A DNA stretch of 64,000 nucleotides, taken from contig DKOR01000035.1 of assembly GCA_002470825.1 (NCBI GenBank), forward strand, positions 218,081 through 282,080, read 5' to 3'. The notes beneath the pieces were generated by a model. That model saw nothing but the letters and a program-made list of their open reading frames with translations. It was not told where the DNA came from and did no database searches. Made by a program: the position numbers and the translations under genes. The stretch is from Thiotrichaceae bacterium UBA7357 (GTDB lineage: Bacteria; Pseudomonadota; Gammaproteobacteria; Eutrophobiales; Eutrophobiaceae). The first letter of the stretch is position 1. Each line of letters begins with the position of its first letter. This document shows positions 19,577 to 28,004 of the stretch, piece after piece.

Positions 19577-21466
19577 TTAGAAAATGACAGCTCGATCTCC
19601 ACTCGTCTCAAGCCATTTCTTCCGATCAGCCGCACGCTTCTTGCCGAGTAGCATATCCATCACTTTTTCAGCTTGTTGTTCGTTTGGCAATGTTAATTGT
19701 ACCAATCGTCGAGTTGCAGTTGCCATTGTTGTTTCACGTAACTGAATTGGGTTCATCTCACCTAGGCCTTTAAAACGCTGCACAGACACATTGCCACGTT
19801 TGTTTTCAGCCGTAATCTTATCCAGTACGCCCTGTTTTTCAGCATGATCCAAGGCGTAATAAACATCCTTTGCTACATCAATTCGATAAAGTGGTGGCAT
19901 GGCAACATAGATGTAGCCATTCTCAACGAGTGATTTAAAGTGTTTCAGAAATAAGGCGCAAATTAAAGTTGCGATGTGCAACCCATCAGAATCTGCGTCA
20001 GCAAGTATACATATCTTACCATAGCGTAATCCGGACAGATCATCTGTTCCAGGATCAACACCTACGGCAACGGCAATATCATGTACTTCCTTAGATGAGA
20101 GTACTTCTGCTGAATCTACTTCCCAAGTATTTAATATCTTACCTCTTAAAGGCATAACCGCCTGAAATTCACGATCCCGCGCCTGTTTCGCAGAACCACC
20201 CGCTGAGTCACCTTCTACCAAGAACAATTCAGATACATTATTATCTTGCATTGAACAGTCGGCCAACTTACCGGGCAACGCCGGCCCACCACTGATTTTC
20301 TTTCGAACAATCTTTTTACTGGATTTGAGTCGTTTTTGTGCTGCCGCTATAACCAGTTCGGCAATACGCTCCCCCATTTCAACATGTTTATGTAGCCATT
20401 GGCTTAGCGTATCCTTAATGACACCAGAAACAAATGTAGTGCATTCGCGTGAAGAAAGACGTTCTTTTGTTTGTCCAGCAAATTGCGGGTCATCCATTTT
20501 CACTGATAATATATAACAGCAATTATCCCATACATCGTCAGCACTTAATTTAACACCGCGAGGTAATAGAGTTCTAGATTCACAGAAACCTCGAATAGCA
20601 TCTAATAAGCCCTGTCGCATACCATTTACATGTGTGCCACCTTGCGGAGTTGGCACGAGATTAACATAACTTTCCGTGATCATATCCGCTGGCTCAGGCA
20701 GCCAATGCAGCGCCCAGTCAACTGCCTCATGCTCACCTTGCAGTGAACCAAGAAAAGGTTCCAGCGGCAATAGATCTATGTTTACTAATTCTTCAGCCAG
20801 GTAGGTCTTGATACCATCTTCGTAACACCATTCTTCTTTTGTTTTTGTTACTTCATCGTTCAGTCGAATCGTGACACCAGGACATAATACTGCCTTAGCG
20901 CGCATTAAGTGTTCTAACTTTGCCACTGCATACTTTGTGGTATCAAAATATTTCGAACTCGGCCAAAATCGAATCGTTGTTCCAGTATTCTTCTTGCCAA
21001 CATTACCAGTCGTTTCTAGTTCGGAGGATTTTTCACCCTCATTGAATGACATTTTGTATTCCTTGCCATTACGTTTAACCCAAACCTCAAGATTTTTTGA
21101 TAAAGCGTTCACAACAGACACTCCAACGCCATGTAAGCCGCCAGAAAACTTATAGTTTTTATTTGAAAACTTACCACCAGAATGAAGTCGTGTAAAAATA
21201 ACCTCTACACCAGATAATTTCTCTCCAGGATGTTTATCGACAGGCATACCCCTACCATTATCTGAAATAGTCACAGAGCCGTCCTCATGTAAGGAGACAC
21301 TAATTTTTGAAGCATATCCAGAAATAGCTTCATCGACACTATTATCCAAGACTTCCTGAACAAGATGGTTTGGTCGACTTGTGTCCGTATACATACCAGG
21401 ACGTTTACGAACCGGTTCCAGACCGGTTAATACCTCAATATCAGCAGCATCATATTTTGATGACAA
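19577..21466 (-). CDS. parE: DNA topoisomerase IV subunit B
   Basis: 629 residues with the GHKL ATPase domain (VLDNSVDEAISG near 41-52, SDNGRGMPV, GGLHGVGVSVVNALS) and the Toprim domain (FLVEGDSAGGSAKQ, ILADADSDGLHI). The C-terminal YIYVAMPPLYRID and QRFKGLGEMNP are typical of type IIA B subunits; the short length and the parC neighbour identify ParE rather than GyrB. Confidence 0.96.
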   Translation of the reverse strand: MSSKYDAADIEVLTGLEPVRKRPGMYTDTSRPNHLVQEVLDNSVDEAISGYASKISVSLHEDGSVTISDNGRGMPVDKHPGEKLSGVEVIFTRLHSGGKFSNKNYKFSGGLHGVGVSVVNALSKNLEVWVKRNGKEYKMSFNEGEKSSELETTGNVGKKNTGTTIRFWPSSKYFDTTKYAVAKLEHLMRAKAVLCPGVTIRLNDEVTKTKEEWCYEDGIKTYLAEELVNIDLLPLEPFLGSLQGEHEAVDWALHWLPEPADMITESYVNLVPTPQGGTHVNGMRQGLLDAIRGFCESRTLLPRGVKLSADDVWDNCCYILSVKMDDPQFAGQTKERLSSRECTTFVSGVIKDTLSQWLHKHVEMGERIAELVIAAAQKRLKSSKKIVRKKISGGPALPGKLADCSMQDNNVSELFLVEGDSAGGSAKQARDREFQAVMPLRGKILNTWEVDSAEVLSSKEVHDIAVAVGVDPGTDDLSGLRYGKICILADADSDGLHIATLICALFLKHFKSLVENGYIYVAMPPLYRIDVAKDVYYALDHAEKQGVLDKITAENKRGNVSVQRFKGLGEMNPIQLRETTMATATRRLVQLTLPNEQQAEKVMDMLLGKKRAADRKKWLETSGDRAVIF

Positions 21467-22011
21467 GTGAATTATCTCATTTTATATGGTTTTATGTTCT
21501 ATTCTGAACGCGTACTCGATAATGTTAGACTTATTATACTCTTTAAGAATACGTCTAAGGAAGTTGAATATTTTATTTAAGTTCATAAACTAGTCAAACA
21601 TGAATATTCTGCAACAGTAACTACTAGATGCATATGAGTTGAGTAGCTTTCTCCTAATATCTTAAGTATTTTTGTCATCGACATAGAAGTATTGATATTC
21701 ACATATCATTGTCACTAGTTTAATAGTTAACATCCATATTCTTACTTTAATGCAGATTCAAATAGAAATTTCATACTATTAATTCCGTCTATTCAATTTT
21801 GTGCCAGAGTATAAATTATGCTTATCTAAAATGGCTTTTATATTTGATTTTAAAATTTTTACGTTTCTCACTTCACATTCGGATACGATTATATTATAAA
21901 CGAATCATTTTAAAACTTACTATACTGGTAAAGCGCGAAAGTAATGCTAATATGCGTCATTTTTTAGTAGTGCTACTTGCTATATTTTATAATTAATCAA
22001 AGAGATTTCAC
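21467..22011. other. AT-rich region between divergent parE and xseB
   Basis: 545 bases without a convincing gene. A 65-codon plus-strand frame just before xseB has no family resemblance and poor composition, so I do not call it. The region must hold promoters for both neighbours. ACTATACT at about 21918 could be a -10 element for xseB, but no good -35 box is paired with it. Confidence 0.4.
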
Positions 22012-22257
22012 GTGCAGAAGAAAACTGATTCAATAAACTTCGAAAAGTCATTAATTGAGCTTGAAAAGCTGATAAAAATAATGGAAAAAGGCGATCTATC
22101 ACTCGAAGATTCACTTAAACATTTTGAACGAGGAATTTCATTAACCAGAACATGCCAACAAGCTCTGAGTGAAGCAGAACAGAAAGTGAGTGTTTTATTG
22201 GAAAAGAGTAAAAATGCTAAATTAGAATCTTTCAATCAAAATGATAATGAAGAATAA
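22012..22257 (+). CDS. xseB: Exodeoxyribonuclease VII small subunit
   Basis: 81 residues with the family signature: FEKSLIELEKLIKIMEKGDL followed by LEDSLKHFERGISLTRTCQQ and an L-x-x-AEQKV tail, a coiled-coil hairpin that binds XseA. The start is GTG, with AAAGAG upstream. The ispA start codon follows the stop directly, the usual xseB-ispA coupling; no dxs follows ispA here. Confidence 0.93.
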   Translation: MQKKTDSINFEKSLIELEKLIKIMEKGDLSLEDSLKHFERGISLTRTCQQALSEAEQKVSVLLEKSKNAKLESFNQNDNEE

Positions 22258-23151
22258 ATGACCGTTTTCTCTGAACGATTACAGATTTATCAAAGATCTG
22301 TAGAATCTGCACTAAATTGCTGGTTACCTAAATCTTTAGAGCAACCTGAAAAATTACATGAAGCGATGCGCTACTCAGTACTGGGCAATGGGAAACGTAT
22401 ACGCCCAGTTATTTTATATGCGACAGGGGAAGCATTTGGTGTAGAACTGTCTTCTTTAGATGGCCCAGCATGTGCTGTTGAAATCATTCATGCTTATTCA
22501 CTAATTCACGATGACTTGCCTGCGATGGATGATGATGAATTACGTAGAGGACGTCCAACCTGTCACAAAGCCTATGATGAGGCCACAGCAATTTTAGCTG
22601 GAGATGCTCTTCAAGCTCTAGCTTTTCATATATTAGCGCATGACCCTAATATTCAGATAAATGCTCGACAACGCTTATCTATGATTGATACGCTTGCTAT
22701 CGCGAGTGGTTCAAAAGGTATGGCTGGTGGTCAAGCCATAGATTTAGCATCTGTCGGTATATCGCTCTCAATTACTGAATTAGAAAACATGCATATTCAT
22801 AAAACAGGAGCTTTAATACAAGCAAGTGCGGAATTAGGTGCGCTATCCGTTGATAATGTAGATCAATATTTATTATCTAGAATCTCACAATATGCAAAAT
22901 GTATTGGTCTAGCCTTTCAAATCAAGGATGATATTCTTGACATTGAAAGTGACACCGAAACATTAGGGAAACCACAAGGTTCTGATATCGCCTTGAACAA
23001 GCCGACATATCCTAATCTTCTTGGCTTGGAGGGTGCAAGAAAAGCAGCTAATAACTTGTATAATGAAGCGCTTGAATGTTTAGACGGTTTCGACGAAAAA
23101 GGCGATATGTTAAAGGCAATTGCTGAATATGTCGTTAATCGTAGTAATTAA
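22258..23151 (+). CDS. ispA: (2E,6E)-farnesyl diphosphate synthase (geranyltranstransferase)
   Basis: Prenyl chain elongation from IPP and DMAPP to FPP, the precursor of quinones and undecaprenyl phosphate. 297 residues. The first aspartate-rich motif DDLPAMDDD is near 84-92 and the second, FQIKDDILDIESD, is near 220-232; GNGKRIRP is at about 43-50. The larger insertion between the aspartates in the first motif is typical of bacterial FPP synthases. Confidence 0.94.
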   Translation: MTVFSERLQIYQRSVESALNCWLPKSLEQPEKLHEAMRYSVLGNGKRIRPVILYATGEAFGVELSSLDGPACAVEIIHAYSLIHDDLPAMDDDELRRGRPTCHKAYDEATAILAGDALQALAFHILAHDPNIQINARQRLSMIDTLAIASGSKGMAGGQAIDLASVGISLSITELENMHIHKTGALIQASAELGALSVDNVDQYLLSRISQYAKCIGLAFQIKDDILDIESDTETLGKPQGSDIALNKPTYPNLLGLEGARKAANNLYNEALECLDGFDEKGDMLKAIAEYVVNRSN

Positions 23152-23284
23152 TTGGAACATTACGGTCACACATTGCGTCACAGTATAATGAACCTCATAC
23201 TTAAATGGAGTAGAATCATTAGTCCTAACGAGATTTTATTACTATTTTTCACCTTCTTAATTTAAGTTATTGGAATGTAAACGT

Positions 23285-24109
23285 ATGAATAAGCCTGTCA
23301 CTACAACCACAGAAATACCGGACACCCAAAACAGTCTAGATACTCGGCATATCGCCATCGATAAAGTTGGCATTAAAGATATCAAGCACCCTATTGTGGT
23401 GAGCGACCGTTCTGGTCGTGAGCAACACACTGTTGCCAATTTCAACATGTACGTGAATTTACCTGAAGAGTACAAGGGCACTCATATGTCACGTTTTGTT
23501 GAAATTCTGAATCATCATGAATACGAAATTACCGTACAATCCTTTAAACGCATGATTGAAGAGATGACGGAGCGACTGAATGCTCAGTCGGGTGATATAG
23601 AAATGACCTTCCCATATTTCGTGAATAAAGCTGCACCAGTATCCGGTGTAAAAAGTCTCATGGATTATGAAGTGTCATTTATTGGCCAGATTAAAAATGC
23701 AAAGCCAGAGGTACTAGTAAAAGTTCTGGTGCCAGTAACTTCTTTATGCCCTTGTTCAAAAAGCATATCTAATTATGGTGCTCACAATCAGCGTTCTCAT
23801 ATAACGGCTTGCGTTAGGATGGATGATTTTATTTGGATTGAAGAGCTAATTGATGTAATCGAAAAAGTTGCATCGTGTGAGTTGTACGGTCTTTTGAAAA
23901 GACCAGATGAAAAGTATGTCACCGAGCGAGCGTATGATAATCCAAAATTTGTCGAAGATATCGTCCGTGATGTTGCAGTAAAATTTAACGAAGATGAGAG
24001 AATCTTAGGTTATACCGTCGAATCAGAAAACTTTGAATCAATACATAATCATTCAGCTTATGCCATGCTTTCGTGTGATAAAGATAAAAAAACGTTTGAT
24101 TTAAATTAA
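23285..24109 (+). CDS. folE2: GTP cyclohydrolase FolE2 (GCYH-IB)
   Basis: Converts GTP to 7,8-dihydroneopterin triphosphate, the entry to folate, biopterin and tetrahydromethanopterin. 274 residues from the ATG at 23285; an in-frame TTG at 23270 is less likely. The family motif VPVTSLCPCSKSIS carries the active-site Cys, followed by YGAHNQRS, and the C-terminal NHSAYAM is typical. FolE2 uses metals other than zinc and often replaces FolE in zinc-poor habitats. Given the methanopterin genes at 57-60 kb, it may feed both pterin routes. Confidence 0.93.
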   Translation: MNKPVTTTTEIPDTQNSLDTRHIAIDKVGIKDIKHPIVVSDRSGREQHTVANFNMYVNLPEEYKGTHMSRFVEILNHHEYEITVQSFKRMIEEMTERLNAQSGDIEMTFPYFVNKAAPVSGVKSLMDYEVSFIGQIKNAKPEVLVKVLVPVTSLCPCSKSISNYGAHNQRSHITACVRMDDFIWIEELIDVIEKVASCELYGLLKRPDEKYVTERAYDNPKFVEDIVRDVAVKFNEDERILGYTVESENFESIHNHSAYAMLSCDKDKKTFDLN

Positions 24110-24261
24110 AGATACACTTAAGTGAGTAAACTGAAATAATTTTAATTGTCAAAGTCATCTTTAAAAAATGCATCATCAAAGCCTGCTTTATTTCATAGCA
24201 GAGTGCTCAATCTTCTGATGACCGAATTACTTAAATAGATGATACTGAATAACGTTTATAA

Positions 24262-25047
24262 TTAAACAATTTGTTTAGCTGTATTCCATAGTTCATCCAT
24301 TTCTTCCAAAGTCGCTTCGCTAAGTGATTTATCATTTCTTTTTAAAGTTTCTTCTATGTAATTAAAGCGACTAATAAATTTTTCATTAGTATTCCTTAGT
24401 GAAGTTTCACAATCAATTTTATAGTATCGTGCGAGATTAACGCAGCAAAACATCAAATCACCGAGTTCTTCAGAAATTTCAGTGGTATTACTAGCTCCTT
24501 TTATCGCATTACGAAGCTCATTTAACTCTTCATCGATCTTGTTAAGTATCTCTTGACTATTAGTCCAATCAAAACCAACAGTAGCTGCACATTTTTGTAA
24601 TTTTTCAGCCCTTATAATGGCAGGCATGTGTTTATCCACATTATCGAGAAGATTGATCGTTTTTTTAACTCTATTATTTCGTTCTTGCTGTTTTATTTCT
24701 TCCCAAAGCATTATTATTTGTTCAGCACTAACGACCTTGTGGTTCGTGAACACATGAGGATGTCGGCGTTCAAGCTTTTTATTCAGGCTTTTAACCACAT
24801 CATGAAAATTAAAATGAACATCTTCATCAGCCATTTCAGCGTAAAAAATAATATGAAATAACAAATCTCCTAGTTCATTTTTTAAGCCTTCAATATCATT
24901 ACGCTCAATGGCATCTACAACTTCATAAGCTTCTTGAATCGTGAATGCTTTCATTGAATCATTCGTTTGCTCTTTATTCCATGGGCAGCCTTTTAGCGGA
25001 TCACGTAATAATTTCATATTCATAAGTAATTTATTGAGCTCTTTCAT
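24262..25047 (-). CDS. mazG: Nucleoside triphosphate pyrophosphohydrolase MazG
   Basis: All-alpha NTP pyrophosphatase that clears aberrant nucleotides and affects ppGpp levels. 261 residues with two MazG domains as in E. coli. N-terminal landmarks are RDPLKGCPWNKEQT and QEAYEVVDAIE, then ELGDLLFHIIFYAEMA. The C-terminal domain repeats EELGDLMFCCVNLARY, with the Glu/Asp metal ligands conserved. Confidence 0.93.
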   Translation of the reverse strand: MKELNKLLMNMKLLRDPLKGCPWNKEQTNDSMKAFTIQEAYEVVDAIERNDIEGLKNELGDLLFHIIFYAEMADEDVHFNFHDVVKSLNKKLERRHPHVFTNHKVVSAEQIIMLWEEIKQQERNNRVKKTINLLDNVDKHMPAIIRAEKLQKCAATVGFDWTNSQEILNKIDEELNELRNAIKGASNTTEISEELGDLMFCCVNLARYYKIDCETSLRNTNEKFISRFNYIEETLKRNDKSLSEATLEEMDELWNTAKQIV

Positions 25048-25163
25048 AAGTTTTTTTATTTATAAAGTTTATCTATATCAATTTTTTCATAAAACAATAA
25101 TTTCATTTGAAAAGAGTGTTATGGTAGCCCTTATGCAAAAGTCTATCCAATAAAAGAAGTGAT

Positions 25164-25736
25164 ATGACACCATTAATATTAAGACTTGATACAGCAGGTT
25201 CTCCTGTCCAGTGGATTCCATGGCAAAATGCGATTCATCTATATAGTAGAGAAATGATCGCTTGGACCGCTGGCGAGAGCACATTCACTTTTCGCGGGGG
25301 AACTAACCGAACAACTGGTAAGCGAACAACCATTGAAATCAATTCAATTATCGCAGTCAGACGCTCTATTGCTCTTAAACTCAATAAACGAACTACACCT
25401 CCATTAAATAATCGTGAATTGTTTTTTCGAGATGCATTCTTATGTATGTACTGTGGACACAAATTTGATATCAGTTCATTAACGCGCGACCACATTATTC
25501 CTATCTCCAAAGGAGGAAGAAACCATTGGTCAAATGTTGTAACTGCATGTCGCCATTGTAATACGCGCAAGGGCAATCGAACACCTGACCTAGCGAATAT
25601 GCCTTTACTAGCTATACCTTACGTACCAAACTGGGCTGAATACCTTGCACTATCAAATAGAAAAATTTTTGCGGATCAAATGGAGTTCTTAAAGAATCAG
25701 TTTTCAGGCCGAAAAATGCTTATCCACAGTAATTAG
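25164..25736 (+). CDS. HNH endonuclease family protein
   Basis: 190 residues. The HNH fold is clear: FRDAFLCMYCGHKF (first CxxC), LTRDHIIPISKGGRNHWSN (DH and N of HNH) and ACRHCNTRKGNR (second CxxC), so a zinc-stabilised beta-beta-alpha nuclease. The N-terminal 75 residues match the small chromosomal HNH proteins found widely in proteobacteria near housekeeping genes. No methylase or phage gene adjoins it, so it is not an obvious restriction enzyme; the role is unknown. Confidence 0.85.
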   Translation: MTPLILRLDTAGSPVQWIPWQNAIHLYSREMIAWTAGESTFTFRGGTNRTTGKRTTIEINSIIAVRRSIALKLNKRTTPPLNNRELFFRDAFLCMYCGHKFDISSLTRDHIIPISKGGRNHWSNVVTACRHCNTRKGNRTPDLANMPLLAIPYVPNWAEYLALSNRKIFADQMEFLKNQFSGRKMLIHSN

Positions 25737-25959
25737 TTTTATCTCAGAATACAAAATCTTTAATCTATAAAAAAATATCTTAATTTTTATAGAAAAATTT
25801 AACATAATTATATAGTAATTGCCGCATGTCTAAAAACATAGTGGAAAACGAATAATCAGTGAGAGGAATTAAATGCTTATTGAGTAGTCAGATTATGTGT
25901 TGTTATATATATCCATATAAGAAACAATCAGATAATTACAATACCAACGAGGAAGCAAA

Positions 25960-26328
25960 ATGAAATCTTTAACAATTTTAATCAGTCTTTTATTGATGCC
26001 TTCAATCTCATTAGCAGTTGACAGTAATGGTAATTATGCAGTTTGGGGTGTGGGTAAAAAGTCCTGCTTTGGCTTTAATAAGGCTATCGTAGAAGATGGC
26101 AACATGAAATATAAATACTTCATACAAGGTTTTTTAACATCTTACAATATATTCACCGAAAAGACTTACAGTATTACTGGTAAAATGAAAGAAGATGAGG
26201 TTATCGAATGGCTTAGCGAATATTGTGAGGATAATCCAATGTCAGGATTAGAAAATGCTTTAGTCAGTCTCACCTTCGACAATTATGATAAACGGATGAA
26301 AACTTCAGGCACAGGTGTTGGTCGATAA
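25960..26328 (+). CDS. Small secreted protein, possibly HdeA/Rap1a-like
   Basis: 122 residues with a Sec signal (about 1-19, ending LAVD). The mature part has two cysteines, in KSCFGFNKA and WLSEYCEDNP, with an aromatic F-x-x-GF segment between and an N-P-x-x-x-L-x-x-AL tail. That spacing recalls periplasmic two-Cys helical proteins such as HdeA or Rap1a/Tai, but I cannot assign a family firmly. Possible RBS GAGGAAG upstream. It lies before the Lpp-like gene. Confidence 0.65.
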   Translation: MKSLTILISLLLMPSISLAVDSNGNYAVWGVGKKSCFGFNKAIVEDGNMKYKYFIQGFLTSYNIFTEKTYSITGKMKEDEVIEWLSEYCEDNPMSGLENALVSLTFDNYDKRMKTSGTGVGR

Positions 26329-26486
26329 TTTTTTATTTATTTAATAAACTATATGTTAATAAGTCATTTTTATCATTTTTTTTCTTTTTGAAATTGATTA
26401 ACACACTGAAATGGTTCATTATTATGTTATTGAATATATTTTATCTGGGGAATAACCTCAGCAATTATTTAACGGGAGAAAGGACA

Positions 26487-26780
26487 ATGAAAACAAAAAC
26501 AATCCAAATAAGCATAATCGCGCTATCATTAGTAGTGCTTGCCGGTTGTGGAAATATGAAACAAATGCAAGCTAGTATAGATTCAGCGAATGCTGCTGCA
26601 TCAGCCGCAATGTCAAAGGCTAGTGATGCTTATAATCTCGCTATTCTGAATAAAAACTCCGCGTTTGAAGCTAATACTGCTGCCGCGAGTGCACAAGCTA
26701 CTGCAGACGAAGCGTTAGCTTGTTGCACAGCAAATTCAGATAAAATTGATCGCATGTTTGAAAAAGCGATGATGAAATAA
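26487..26780 (+). CDS. Lpp/OprI-like outer-membrane lipoprotein with alanine zipper
   Basis: 97 residues from the ATG at 26487, preceded by GGGAGAAAGG; a longer in-frame start would spoil the signal peptide. The lipobox LAGC (Cys21) is followed by an Ala-rich amphipathic helix (repeats such as SANAAASAAMSKASDAY) and a C-terminal Lys. This is the layout of murein lipoproteins, where the terminal Lys is joined to peptidoglycan. A strong terminator follows. It faces an L,D-transpeptidase gene that could perform that attachment. Confidence 0.8.
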   Translation: MKTKTIQISIIALSLVVLAGCGNMKQMQASIDSANAAASAAMSKASDAYNLAILNKNSAFEANTAAASAQATADEALACCTANSDKIDRMFEKAMMK

Positions 26781-26786
26781 TCGTTT

Positions 26787-26822
26787 AAAAGCCCTGATTT
26801 AATTAAATCAGGGCTTTTTTAT
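26787..26822 (+). terminator. Rho-independent terminator of the Lpp-like gene
   Basis: A perfect 10-bp stem, GCCCTGATTT at 26791-26800 and AAATCAGGGC at 26805-26814, has the loop AATT and is followed by six T residues. A matching A-run precedes it, so the structure could also work for the opposite strand. It lies 10 bases after the lipoprotein stop codon. Confidence 0.93.
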
Positions 26823-27028
26823 TGCCCAATAGCTTCGTGTAATATCTTCAATTGTAATAAACGATTAATGTGAACAGTGGTTAAGCATCCTGGTGAATCC
26901 GTATTAAGCAATGTTTTAATTTATAAAAAAGGTTTTGTCTCTAGTTCATGTTGGTATTGAGGCCGCCTATTAAATACTTTACACATCAAGTCGTGTCTCA
27001 ACTTTTCTTACTCTTTCTCCTTAATAAT

Positions 27029-27958
27029 CTATCTCAACAACCTTCCTACAGCAATTGGTAATCCTGTTGGTTTATTTATCGCGTCAAAAGCAGCCGTCCA
27101 ATCAAGTTCATACTCTTTATCCTTTGATACATCAATAATCAAGGCAACAACACTAGTGAGATTGTTTTCATATTTATCTACATCTTCATCCAAAAATGGA
27201 TGGGCTTCAAGATAAATAATATTATTTTTAATACCAATTTTGTATGGTTGATTAATTATGTTAACCGGTGTCTTGAGAGTTACTTCCGAAAATAAGGCTT
27301 CTATGTCTTCCGGATATAAACGAATACAACCATGGCTAACTCTCATGCCGATACCATATGGTTTATTGGTTCCATGAATAAGATAGTTAGGGTTTCCTAA
27401 ACGCATGGCAAATGCTCCTAGTGGATTATCAACCCCTGCTTTGACAATTTTAGGCAAAAAGTCACCAGCCGCGTTATGCTCTTTTCTGATGGATTCAGGA
27501 GGATACCAGTTTGGTCTAACTTTTTTTTCTATGACTTTTGTTTTCATGTATGGAGTGTTCCAACCTTCCCTACCAATACCTAAAGGATACGTAATTACTT
27601 CTTGTGATTTATTCTTAACCTTGGGTGGATAGTAATATAAACGCATTTCTGGAACATTCAACACAATCCCTTCCATTGGCGCGACGGGTAGAATGAATTG
27701 TGCGGGGAGAGTTATCTCTTCTCCATCATTGGGTAACCATATATTAACATCAGGATTAACCAGTTTCATGTCCTGATAACCAAAACCATTACGGCGAGCA
27801 ATATCTAATAATGTTTCACTCTGATCCGCTTTTACTCTTATGACTTCGCCTATAAGAGTATCAGATGCCTCTACTAGAACATATCTCACAGCTTGTGCAC
27901 TAGAAATAGAATACACTACAAATACTAATAAAAAAGCCACTTTTGTGAATAAGTTCAT
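27029..27958 (-). CDS. L,D-transpeptidase (YkuD domain, ErfK/YbiS type)
   Basis: 309 residues from the ATG at 27958; longer frames overlap the RND gene and spoil the Sec signal (FTKVAFLLVFVVYSISSAQA). A LysM-like segment (ETLLDIARRNGFGYQDM) precedes the YkuD domain, whose catalytic motif SHGCIR places the nucleophile at Cys211, with HGT upstream at about 195. ErfK/YbiS/YcfS enzymes tie Braun lipoprotein to peptidoglycan, and an Lpp-like gene lies just downstream in convergent orientation. It is the last gene after the efflux adaptor and pump on this strand. Confidence 0.9.
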   Translation of the reverse strand: MNLFTKVAFLLVFVVYSISSAQAVRYVLVEASDTLIGEVIRVKADQSETLLDIARRNGFGYQDMKLVNPDVNIWLPNDGEEITLPAQFILPVAPMEGIVLNVPEMRLYYYPPKVKNKSQEVITYPLGIGREGWNTPYMKTKVIEKKVRPNWYPPESIRKEHNAAGDFLPKIVKAGVDNPLGAFAMRLGNPNYLIHGTNKPYGIGMRVSHGCIRLYPEDIEALFSEVTLKTPVNIINQPYKIGIKNNIIYLEAHPFLDEDVDKYENNLTSVVALIIDVSKDKEYELDWTAAFDAINKPTGLPIAVGRLLR

Positions 27959-28004
27959 CTGTTTCTCTTTTTTAAAAATCGTCATACTAGTATTGATGAT
28001 TTTT

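Noticed and set aside
21799..21996. 65-codon frame before xseB
   Set aside because: Composition is that of AT-rich noncoding DNA, with no ribosome site and no recognisable motif.
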